Below, one piece after another: positions 6,038 to 13,501 of a DNA stretch of 15,111 nt; positions within the stretch are counted from its first letter, which is position 1; the number at the start of each line of letters is the position of its first letter. Source of the DNA: Dehalococcoidia bacterium (lineage in GTDB: Bacteria > Chloroflexota > Dehalococcoidia > Dehalococcoidales > JAUVZE01). Under the pieces are notes generated by a model. It did not search any database, was not told the origin of the DNA, and was given only the letters and a program-made list of their open reading frames with translations. The stretch spans positions 1 through 15,111 of the forward strand of contig JAUVZE010000010.1 in the NCBI GenBank assembly GCA_030602665.1, given 5' to 3'. The translations under genes were made by a program, and so were the position numbers.

Positions 6038-7621
6038 ATGGTAGATGAAGACAGGCAAATAAAAGATAGATTGCTGGCTGAGTTACAGGAGCGTCGGCAG
6101 AAGATTGAACAGATGGGGGGTAGGGAAGCGGTAGAACGACAGAAAAAGCGGGGCAAGTTAACCGCACGTGAGCGAATTGACCAGCTACTAGATAAGGGGA
6201 CTTTTTGTGAGATTGGTAGGTTTGCCAAAAGCAGAAGCGCTGCCTTTGGCATGGATAAGGTAGAGGTTCCGGCGGATGCCGTAGTTACCGGCTACGGCAA
6301 GATAGATGGCAGAAAGGTATACATTTTCTCCCAGGACTTCACCAGTATCGGTGGTACTCTGTCAGAAATACACGCTAAGAAAATCTGTAACATAATTGAC
6401 AGTGCCCTTAGCGCTGGCTGCCCAATTATAGGGATAAATGATTCCGGGGGGGCCAGAATCCAAGATGGCGTAGATGCCTTGTCGGGCTACGGGCGAATGT
6501 TCTTTAGGAATACCATGTGTTCCGGGGTAATTCCACAGATATGCGTCATTCTTGGCCCCTGTGCTGGGGGTGCGGTATATTCCCCAGCGCTCATGGATTT
6601 CATCTTTATGGTAAAGGGCATAAGTCATGCCTTCATTACCGGACCGAGGGTAGTTAAAGCAGTAATGGGACAGGAGATTAGCGAGGAAGAGCTGGGTGGT
6701 GCCACGGTGGTTCAGAGTAAGTCAGGTGTTGCCTGTCGCTCAGAAAATAGTGAGGTGGACTGTCTGCAAAGTATACGGGAGCTACTGGGTTACCTGCCAT
6801 CAAGTAATCGGGAAAAGCCGCCGCGGGTTGATTGGGGGGATGAGTCAACGCGCCAGGACAGCACCCTGTTTGATATTGTGCCGGCAGACCCAAGGAAGCC
6901 GTATGATATGCATAGGATAATTGAGCGGGTATTTGACCAGAGGCAGGATGAAAAGAGGAACTACTTCGAGCTATTCCCCACGTTTGCCACCAACATAATT
7001 ACCTGTTTTGCCCGACTAAATGGATGGTCAGTTGGTATAATAGCCAATCAACCGATGTCAAAAGCTGGATGTCTGGATATTGATGCCTGTGATAAGGCAT
7101 CCCGATTTATCCGGTTCTGTGACGCCTTTAATATTCCCGTGGTCAATCTGGTTGATGTCCCCGGTTATCTGCCAGGGACAGACCAGGAATGGGGTGGCAT
7201 AATCCGGCACGGCGCCAAGATGCTTTATGCCTACTCGGAGGCTACCGTGCCCAAGATAACCCTCACCATCAGAAAGGCCTACGGTGGCGCTTATATCGGT
7301 ATGTGTAGCAAGGATTTAGAGGCGGATGCCGTGCTTTGCTGGCCTACCACTGAACTGGCCGTCATGGGGCCAGAGGGAGCCGCTGCCATAATATTCAGGA
7401 AAGAGTTAGCGGAAGCAGACAACGCTGAGGAACTTTTGCAGCAGAAGATAAAGGAATACCGAGCTGCGTTTGCCAATCCCTACCGCGGTGCTGAGCATCT
7501 CCACGTTGACGATATAATTGACCCGGCAGAAACCAGACCTAGGCTGATAAAGGCATTGGAACAGACACTGGATAAAGTGGCCAAAAGACCTGATAAAAAG
7601 CACGGCATTATACCAACTTAG
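6038..7621 (+). CDS. mmdA: Acyl-CoA carboxyltransferase (methylmalonyl-CoA decarboxylase alpha / transcarboxylase 12S / PccB type)
   Basis: A 527-residue crotonase-fold carboxyltransferase that moves CO2 between carboxybiotin and propionyl-CoA or methylmalonyl-CoA. The N-lobe carries SGGARIQDGV (136-145) and the oxyanion-forming GPCAGGAVYSPAL (173-185). The C-lobe carries DVPGYLPGTDQEWGG (373-387), KAYGGAYIGM (413-422) and AVMGPEGAA (441-449), and the tail KHGIIP is typical. The residue after GGAY is Ile420. From memory, actinobacterial propionyl-CoA carboxylase beta subunits carry Asp here, so this looks more like the MmdA/12S branch; this is an inference. It starts 3 nt after the epimerase stop, with GGAGA upstream. 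No biotin carrier or biotin carboxylase gene is adjacent, so decarboxylase, carboxylase and transcarboxylase roles all remain open. Confidence 0.92.
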   Translation: MVDEDRQIKDRLLAELQERRQKIEQMGGREAVERQKKRGKLTARERIDQLLDKGTFCEIGRFAKSRSAAFGMDKVEVPADAVVTGYGKIDGRKVYIFSQDFTSIGGTLSEIHAKKICNIIDSALSAGCPIIGINDSGGARIQDGVDALSGYGRMFFRNTMCSGVIPQICVILGPCAGGAVYSPALMDFIFMVKGISHAFITGPRVVKAVMGQEISEEELGGATVVQSKSGVACRSENSEVDCLQSIRELLGYLPSSNREKPPRVDWGDESTRQDSTLFDIVPADPRKPYDMHRIIERVFDQRQDEKRNYFELFPTFATNIITCFARLNGWSVGIIANQPMSKAGCLDIDACDKASRFIRFCDAFNIPVVNLVDVPGYLPGTDQEWGGIIRHGAKMLYAYSEATVPKITLTIRKAYGGAYIGMCSKDLEADAVLCWPTTELAVMGPEGAAAIIFRKELAEADNAEELLQQKIKEYRAAFANPYRGAEHLHVDDIIDPAETRPRLIKALEQTLDKVAKRPDKKHGIIPT

Positions 7622-7636
7622 AGGTAGAAAGGTTAG

Positions 7637-8764
7637 ATGAAGCTTTTTGAGTTTGAAGCAAAAAAAATATTACAGGATTATGGTGTAAGAGTCCCCAAGA
7701 GTGGTGTAGCCACTAGTCCAGAAGAGGCTGAAACAATCACCCGGGAAATAGGTCGCCCGGTAGCCTTAAAGTCACAGATACTGGTATCAGGTAGGGGTAA
7801 GGCAGGCGGGATAAGATTTGCTGCTGACGCTGCCGGGGCTAAACAGGTTGCCGCAGAATTGCTGGGCAGCACCATCAAGGGTTGTCCGGTAACCAGCTTG
7901 TTGGTTGAAGAAAAACTGGATATGGTTGAGCAATTTTATGCGTCAATAGCCGTAGATAGGCAAGCCAGGGCATATGTTGTACTAGCTTCTACCAGTGGTG
8001 GGGTTGATATTGAGGAGTTAGCTCAGACTTCTCCAGACAAAATAGCCCGGCATTGGGTTGACCCTACTATCGGCTTCAGTGAGCGAGAGGCGATAGATAT
8101 GGTAGGCCGACTTAATACCAGTCAGGATGATGCCACCAAGTTTGCTTCTATTATTGGCACACTATATAAGGTGACTATGGATTATGATGCTGAACTAGCG
8201 GAGATAAATCCGTTAGCCAAGACGCCTTCAGGCGAATTCATGGCGGCTGACGCCAGAATAATAGTGGATGATAATGCCCTTTTCCGACATCCTGAATTTG
8301 CTGATAGAAGCTCAGTAAGAGTAGAGGATACACCGAGGGAAGCCAAGGCCAGGGAGCAAAAACTAGCCTATGTCGACCTGGATGGGGATATAGGTATTAT
8401 CGGCAATGGTGCCGGTCTAGTTATGGCAACGTTAGACCTGGTTCATGTTTTTGGTGGTAAGCCGGCAAACTTCCTGGATGTAGGTGGTGGTGGCAGTGTA
8501 GACATTACTAAAAGAGGACTGCTACTGGTTATGTCTAAACCGGAAGTGAAGGCGGTACTGGTAAACATCCTTGGCGGCATAACCAGATGTGACATTGTCG
8601 CTCAGGCACTCATCGAAGCACTCAATGAGTCCAGTGTAAAGAAGCCGATAGCAGTAAGAATGATGGGGACAAATGAGGCAGAGGGAAACCAAATGCTGCA
8701 TCAGGCTGGAATCGATAGCTATCCCAATATGGAGAAGGCTATTGAGGAAATCTTAAAACTATGA
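7637..8764 (+). CDS. sucC: Succinyl-CoA ligase, beta subunit
   Basis: A 375-residue ATP-grasp subunit of the enzyme that converts succinyl-CoA to succinate with nucleotide triphosphate formation. The ATP-grasp part has the nucleotide lysine Lys45 and SGRGKAGGI (51-59), with the metal ligands in EINPL (Asn191) and AADARI (Asp205). The C-terminal ligase domain has GNGAGL (256-261), DVGGGGS (281-287) and NILGGITRCD (310-319). Residue 20 is Pro, as in E. coli SucC; GTP-specific animal enzymes have Gln there, which weakly favours adenine nucleotides. It follows the carboxyltransferase by 15 bp with an AAAGG site. Its stop overlaps the alpha-subunit start by 4 nt (ATGA). Confidence 0.95.
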   Translation: MKLFEFEAKKILQDYGVRVPKSGVATSPEEAETITREIGRPVALKSQILVSGRGKAGGIRFAADAAGAKQVAAELLGSTIKGCPVTSLLVEEKLDMVEQFYASIAVDRQARAYVVLASTSGGVDIEELAQTSPDKIARHWVDPTIGFSEREAIDMVGRLNTSQDDATKFASIIGTLYKVTMDYDAELAEINPLAKTPSGEFMAADARIIVDDNALFRHPEFADRSSVRVEDTPREAKAREQKLAYVDLDGDIGIIGNGAGLVMATLDLVHVFGGKPANFLDVGGGGSVDITKRGLLLVMSKPEVKAVLVNILGGITRCDIVAQALIEALNESSVKKPIAVRMMGTNEAEGNQMLHQAGIDSYPNMEKAIEEILKL

Positions 8765-9630
8765 GTATCATTATAGGCGACGGTTCCAAAGTTGTAGTCC
8801 AGGGTATCACTGGGAATGAAGGTAGATTCCATACCGCATCAATGCTACGCTATGGAACAAAAGTAGTTGCTGGTGTAACTCCAGGCAAGGGTGGGCAGGA
8901 AGTTGAAGGTGTGCCCGTCTACAACACGGTTGCTGAGGCAGTCGGAAATCACGGTGTTGATACCTCCATTATGTTTGTTCCCGCCCGATTTGCCCAACGT
9001 GCTGTTACTGAAGCCATTGACGCTGGCATAAAAACACTGGTGGTTATTACCGAAGGCATTCCACAAAGAGATGCTATTGAGTTTGTCACTGAAGCCAATA
9101 AACGAGGTAATGTAATAATTGTTGGCCCCAATACTCCCGGGGTAATAAACCCGCTACGTAGAATAAAGGTTGGCATAATGCCAGACCACGTTTTTAGCCC
9201 TGGGAGCGTGGGTATTGCTTCCAGAAGTGGTACTTTAACCTATGAGATTACCTGGCATATTAGCCAGGCAGGCATGGGGCAGAGTACTTGTGTGGGTCTA
9301 GGAGGAGACCCTATTGTGGGGCTAGATTTTGTTAGGGTCCTGGAAATGTTCCGGGACGATGAGGAAACCAAAGGTGTGGTCTTGATAGGTGAGATAGGTG
9401 GTAATGCTGAGGAATTAGCGGCGCAATACATTAGTGAAGTTGGCTACCCCAAGCCGGTGGTAGCCTATATTGCTGGCAGGTTAGCTCCTCCAGGAAAACG
9501 CATGGGACACGCCGGGGCAATAATAATGGGAAAAACCGGGACAGCCAGCAGTAAGATTGAAGCCTTCACCAAGGCTGGGGTGCCGGTAGCGGAAAAACCT
9601 AGTGACATCCCCAAACTGCTTAAGGCTTAA
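8761..9630 (+). CDS. sucD: Succinyl-CoA ligase, alpha subunit
   Basis: A 289-residue subunit carrying the CoA site and the phosphorylated histidine. An N-terminal CoA-binding Rossmann domain contains QGITGNEGRFH (14-24). The active-site histidine is His250 in GKRMGHAGAI. GLGGDPIVG (179-187) and GEIGGNAE are ligase signatures. The usual GPNCPG motif reads GPNTPG, with Thr125 replacing the cysteine found in E. coli; I recall the Thr form from archaeal-type enzymes. The length is normal. Translational coupling to sucC through the ATGA overlap fits a heteromeric enzyme. It is the substrate-level phosphorylation step of the pathway when propionate is oxidised. Confidence 0.95.
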   Translation: MSIIIGDGSKVVVQGITGNEGRFHTASMLRYGTKVVAGVTPGKGGQEVEGVPVYNTVAEAVGNHGVDTSIMFVPARFAQRAVTEAIDAGIKTLVVITEGIPQRDAIEFVTEANKRGNVIIVGPNTPGVINPLRRIKVGIMPDHVFSPGSVGIASRSGTLTYEITWHISQAGMGQSTCVGLGGDPIVGLDFVRVLEMFRDDEETKGVVLIGEIGGNAEELAAQYISEVGYPKPVVAYIAGRLAPPGKRMGHAGAIIMGKTGTASSKIEAFTKAGVPVAEKPSDIPKLLKA

Positions 9631-9652
9631 TACCAATTAAAAAGGAATCTAA

Positions 9653-11131
9653 ATGGAAATAGTGGAAAATCCCCTGAAAATCACCGATGTTACCTTCCGT
9701 GATGGACATCAATCCCTATTCGCTACCCGAATGCGAACTGAGGATATGGAAAGCATAGCCGAAGAGATGAACCAGGCCGGCTTCTATTCCATGGAGGTCT
9801 GGGGCGGTGCCACCTTTGATGTCGCTACCAGATTTCTAAACGAGGACCCATGGGAAAGACCGCGCCTCCTGAAGAGATTGATGCCCGATACTCCACTACA
9901 AATGCTGCTTAGGGGACAAAACCTGGTAGGTTATCGTCATTACGCTGATGATGTAGTTACTGCCTTCGTGCACCACGCCGCTGAGGTGGGAATTGATATC
10001 TTCAGGGTATTTGATGCCCTAAATGATGAGCGCAATTTTGAAACCTGCCTGAAAGCAATTAAGGAATGCGGTAAGCACGCCCAGCTTTCAATATGCTACT
10101 CTCTCACTGAGCGCAAAATGGGAGGGCTGGTATATAATCTTGACTATTATGTCAACAAGGCGCTCATCCTTCAAGATATGGGAGCTGACAGCCTATGCAT
10201 CAAGGATATGGCGGGACTTATTGCTCCCGATGATGCCTATAAGCTGATTAAAAGCCTCAAGCAAGTATTAAAGATACCAGTGCAGCTACATACCCACTAC
10301 ACTAGTGGTATGGCCTCAATGAGTTGTCTCAAGGCTATTGAAGCTGGGGTGGATATTATTGACACTGCCCTGGCCCCATTTGCCCTACGCTCATCCCATC
10401 CCGCCATTGAACCCATCGTAGTGGCTCTTCAAGGAACTCCTAGAGACACAGGGCTGAATCTAACTCACCTGTTCAAGCTGGGGCAGCATATTGAGTCCAT
10501 AGCCCCTAAATATCGGGACTTTCTGGATACTACCCGAACGGCGGTTATTGACACTGGCGTACTCATGCACCAAGTTCCCGGTGGTATGACCACCAACCTG
10601 GTAGCCCAGCTACGAGAGTCTGGTGTCTTGGATAAAATTGATGAGGTATATGAGGAAATACCACGAGTGCGAAAAGAGCTAGGCTACCCACCTTTGGTTA
10701 CACCAACTAGCCAAATCGTAGGGGTCCAAGCTGTTCAGAACGTGATTGCTGGCAGATATAAACTGGTACCAACTCAAGTGCAGGACTACTGTTACGGACT
10801 ATACGGCAGACCGCCGGCTCCCATTGACCCCGAGGTTCAGAAAACAGTGCTTAAGCACTATAAGCGAGGGCAAACCCCCATTACCGGCCGCCCGGCTGAT
10901 ATAATTGAGCCGGAGTTAGACAAAGCCAGGGAAGCAATCAAAGACTTTACTCAGGATATTGGTGATGTGCTCGTCAGCGCTCTCTATCCCATCACTGGAC
11001 TACGCTTCCTGAAGTGGAAGTATGGCTTGGCGACCTCACCCCCAGGATTAAAGCCCAAAACCATAGAGGATATAAGGCGTGAAGACGAGCTCATTGCCAA
11101 GGCGAAAGCTGGTAAGTTGAGGGAGAAGTAG
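9653..11131 (+). CDS. Biotin-dependent pyruvate/oxaloacetate carboxyltransferase (transcarboxylase 5S / PycB / OadA type), no biotin domain
   Basis: A 492-residue TIM-barrel carboxyltransferase acting on pyruvate and oxaloacetate. Metal-site residues are present: Asp17 in TFRDGHQS, Lys184 in CIKDMAG (the carbamylated lysine of the family) and His213/His215 in LHTHYTSGM. Other signatures are MLLRGQNLVGYRHYADD (84-100) and the conserved-domain motif VPGGMTTNL. The protein ends in a charged tail (KAKAGKLREK), with no linker and no AMKM biotinyl domain. Full PycB or OadA proteins run to about 600 residues with that domain, while Propionibacterium 5S is about 500 without it. Together with the 12S-like gene in the same operon, a transcarboxylase role is attractive but unproven. 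Pyruvate carboxylase subunit B or oxaloacetate decarboxylase alpha with a separate carrier are the alternatives. AAGGA precedes the ATG. Confidence 0.88.
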   Translation: MEIVENPLKITDVTFRDGHQSLFATRMRTEDMESIAEEMNQAGFYSMEVWGGATFDVATRFLNEDPWERPRLLKRLMPDTPLQMLLRGQNLVGYRHYADDVVTAFVHHAAEVGIDIFRVFDALNDERNFETCLKAIKECGKHAQLSICYSLTERKMGGLVYNLDYYVNKALILQDMGADSLCIKDMAGLIAPDDAYKLIKSLKQVLKIPVQLHTHYTSGMASMSCLKAIEAGVDIIDTALAPFALRSSHPAIEPIVVALQGTPRDTGLNLTHLFKLGQHIESIAPKYRDFLDTTRTAVIDTGVLMHQVPGGMTTNLVAQLRESGVLDKIDEVYEEIPRVRKELGYPPLVTPTSQIVGVQAVQNVIAGRYKLVPTQVQDYCYGLYGRPPAPIDPEVQKTVLKHYKRGQTPITGRPADIIEPELDKAREAIKDFTQDIGDVLVSALYPITGLRFLKWKYGLATSPPGLKPKTIEDIRREDELIAKAKAGKLREK

Positions 11132-11160
11132 GTACGGCGGCTGGTGCTGGATAGGATGCT

Positions 11161-11210
11161 CCATGAAAATTGATAGCCGAAGGTGCTTAGACAAGCCCTT
11201 GTTTTCATGG
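11161..11210 (+). other. Inverted repeat in the gap before the malic enzyme gene
   Basis: CCATGAAAA (11161-11169) and TTTTCATGG (11202-11210) are perfect 9-bp complements, 32 nt apart, in the 107-bp gap between two operon genes. A small GCTT/AAGC hairpin lies within the loop. There is no T-run after the structure, so it is not a normal terminator. It could be an mRNA processing or stabilising element. No clear promoter was found in this gap. Confidence 0.4.
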
Positions 11211-11238
11211 TGGTAAAAATTATCAAAGGAGGTATGTC

Positions 11239-12594
11239 ATGTCAGACAAGGTAACCAAAGAAGAACTTCTAGCTAAGGCGCGTAAACCGGCCGAGGATGC
11301 CATGAGGTTGCATAAGTTTTATCAGGGAAAGATGCAGACCACCCCCAGGTGTGCCATCCGTGATTTTGACGACTTTGCTATCTGGTATACCCCAGGGGTC
11401 GCTGCTGTCTCTAAGGCATTGGAGGCAGACAAGGAAAGGATGTATGAGCTTACCAATAAGTGGAATACTATCGCTGTAGTTTCTGATGGTACCCGGGTTC
11501 TTGGTCTGGGTGATATCGGTCCTGAGGGGGCGATGGCAGTGATGGAAGGCAAAGCGCTCCTCTTTAAATACCTGGGTGGAGTTGATGCCGTACCTATTTG
11601 CCTGGATACCAAAGACCCTGATGAGATAATTCAGGCAGTGAAGTGGCTTCAGCCATCCTTTGGCGGCATCAACCTGGAGGACTTCGCCAATCCCAAGTGC
11701 TTCTATATTCTTGATACCCTGCGGAAGGAGATGGAAATCCCGGTGTGGCATGATGACCAGCAGGGGACAGCGGCGGTCACTTTGGCTGGGTTGGTGAATG
11801 CTCTTAAGGTTGTGGGCAAGAAAAAGGAAGAGGTGAGCATCACCCTAATTGGGGTGGGTGCCGCTAATGTAGCCATCTCCAGGGTTCTTTTTGCCGATGG
11901 TTTTAGGCCAGAAAATACTATCTTTGTTGATAGTAAGGCTATCCTTCACACTGGTAGAACTGACCTTGAGGCAAAGCAAGCCGAGAATCCCTATAAGTGG
12001 GACCTGTGTCAGAAAACTAACCCAGAGAAGAGGACTGGCGGGATTGCCGAGGCACTGAAAGGAGCTGATGTCTGCATCTCGCTATCCAAATCGGAGCCGG
12101 GTACTATCAAGACAGAGTGGGTTAGGGGTATGAACAAAGATGCTATCCTTTTTGCCTGCGCTAACCCCCTTCCTGAAATCTGGCCATGGGAAGCCAAAGA
12201 GGCTGGTGTCAGGATTGTGGCTACTGGCCGGTCAGACTTTCCCAATCAGGTGAATAACTCTATTGGTTTCCCTGGCATCTTCCGTGGCACCCTGGATGTT
12301 AAAGCCAGAACTATCACTGACGAGATGTGTATCACGGCTGCCTATGAGCTAGCTAAGTGTGCTGAGGACCGGGGAATAAGTGAGGATTACATCATCCCCA
12401 CCATGGGGGAGTGGGAGGTCTTTGTCCGGGAAGCGGTGGCAGTAGGACTAAAGGCCATAGAGCAAGGAGTAGCTAGGGAAAAGCTAAGCCGCGAAGAATT
12501 GACCAAACGAGCCGAGAAGATGATTAGGGAGTCAAGGGAGACAACAGCCCTGCTGATGAAGTCAGGGCTGATACCACCGGCGCCAGAAGGTTAA
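11239..12594 (+). CDS. Malic enzyme (malate dehydrogenase, oxaloacetate-decarboxylating)
   Basis: A 451-residue bacterial short-form malic enzyme interconverting malate and pyruvate plus CO2 with a nicotinamide cofactor. Motifs in order: the catalytic tyrosine in YTPGVA (Tyr50), SDGTRVLGLGDIGPEG (82-97), the EGKALLFK lysines (Lys105/Lys110), NLEDFA with metal-binding acids (145-150), HDDQQGTA (171-178), the Rossmann GVGAAN (205-210), and FPNQVNNSIGFPGIFRGTLD (334-353). Asp231 after the second Rossmann strand is compatible with NAD rather than NADP; this is an inference. No phosphotransacetylase-like C-terminal domain is present, unlike long MaeB proteins. AAAGGAGG lies 8 nt upstream of ATG 11239. 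In this operon it takes malate from fumarase to pyruvate, or the reverse. Confidence 0.95.
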   Translation: MSDKVTKEELLAKARKPAEDAMRLHKFYQGKMQTTPRCAIRDFDDFAIWYTPGVAAVSKALEADKERMYELTNKWNTIAVVSDGTRVLGLGDIGPEGAMAVMEGKALLFKYLGGVDAVPICLDTKDPDEIIQAVKWLQPSFGGINLEDFANPKCFYILDTLRKEMEIPVWHDDQQGTAAVTLAGLVNALKVVGKKKEEVSITLIGVGAANVAISRVLFADGFRPENTIFVDSKAILHTGRTDLEAKQAENPYKWDLCQKTNPEKRTGGIAEALKGADVCISLSKSEPGTIKTEWVRGMNKDAILFACANPLPEIWPWEAKEAGVRIVATGRSDFPNQVNNSIGFPGIFRGTLDVKARTITDEMCITAAYELAKCAEDRGISEDYIIPTMGEWEVFVREAVAVGLKAIEQGVAREKLSREELTKRAEKMIRESRETTALLMKSGLIPPAPEG

Positions 12595-12655
12595 TATGGT
12601 CAGACTTACTGTGAATTAGCTGCCTGTTATCAGTGGTGAGAGGAGTGGAGTAACT

Positions 12656-13501
12656 ATGCGAGATATTAATGCTAAAGAAGTAACCAAGACCGTGTCTCGG
12701 CTTTTCCAGGAAGCGTGTTATAATCTCCCTGATGACGTACTGGCTGCCCTCAGGCAAGCGCGAGAGGCGGAGGAATCACCTGTTGGGCGTGAGGTATTGG
12801 ATAGGATACTGGAAAATGCAGAGGTCTCAGTTAAGGAGGGAATCCCCCTATGCCAGGATACTGGCACCGCGTTAGTCTTTTTAGAACTGGGGCAGGATAC
12901 CCATATCGTCGGTGGTGACCTTTACACCGCCGTGAATGAAGGAGTCCGCCAGGGATACGATGAGGGTTATTTGCGTAAATCTATGGTGTATCGGCCTTTC
13001 TCGGCCAGGGTGAATACCAAGGATAATACACCAGCCGTCATCTACACCGATATTGTCCCCGGCGATAGACTCAAAATTATAGCACTACCCAAGGGGGGTG
13101 GTGCCGAAAATATGATTCGCCTGGCAATGCTAACCCCGGCGCGTGGCCGTCAAGGGGTAATAGATTTTGTCGTCAACGCTGTTGATGAGGCGGGTAGTAA
13201 CCCTTGTCCCCCGGTTATTGTGGGGGTGGGGATAGGGGGCACTGCTGAAAGGACCCTGATGCTGGCTAAGAGAGCGTTACTGCGGAAGGTAGGCAAGCCC
13301 AACCCGGATGTTGAAGTGGCCGAGCTGGAAAAGGAAATTCTGCAGCGAATCAATGACCTGGGCATCGGACCAATGGGATACGGGGGGAGGGTGACTGCTC
13401 TGGCGGTTCATGTTGAGGTCTTTCCGGCCCACATAGCCAGTATGCCGGTGGCAGTTAATCTACAGTGCCATAGCGCTCGACATAAAGAAGCGATATTATG
13501 A
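12656..13501 (+). CDS. fumA: Class I fumarate hydratase, alpha (N-terminal domain) subunit
   Basis: A 281-residue subunit of the oxygen-sensitive 4Fe-4S fumarase that hydrates fumarate to malate; tartrate dehydratase alpha is a close relative. The three cluster cysteines are visible: Cys66 in IPLCQDTG, Cys184 in NPCPPVIVG and Cys271 in LQCHSARHKE. PKGGGAENM (145-153) and GIGPMGYGG (236-244) are family signatures. The length matches the alpha half of two-subunit enzymes. The beta half (about 180-200 residues) is normally the next gene but is absent here; the next gene is the SDH flavoprotein, which overlaps by 4 nt. A GGAG site 5 nt upstream supports the ATG start. Fumarase is preferred because succinate dehydrogenase and malic enzyme flank it. 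Confidence 0.92.
   Translation: MRDINAKEVTKTVSRLFQEACYNLPDDVLAALRQAREAEESPVGREVLDRILENAEVSVKEGIPLCQDTGTALVFLELGQDTHIVGGDLYTAVNEGVRQGYDEGYLRKSMVYRPFSARVNTKDNTPAVIYTDIVPGDRLKIIALPKGGGAENMIRLAMLTPARGRQGVIDFVVNAVDEAGSNPCPPVIVGVGIGGTAERTLMLAKRALLRKVGKPNPDVEVAELEKEILQRINDLGIGPMGYGGRVTALAVHVEVFPAHIASMPVAVNLQCHSARHKEAIL

Noticed and set aside
11161..11210. Terminator splitting the operon before the malic enzyme gene
   Set aside because: The stem has a 32-nt loop and no T-run after it, and no convincing promoter follows.
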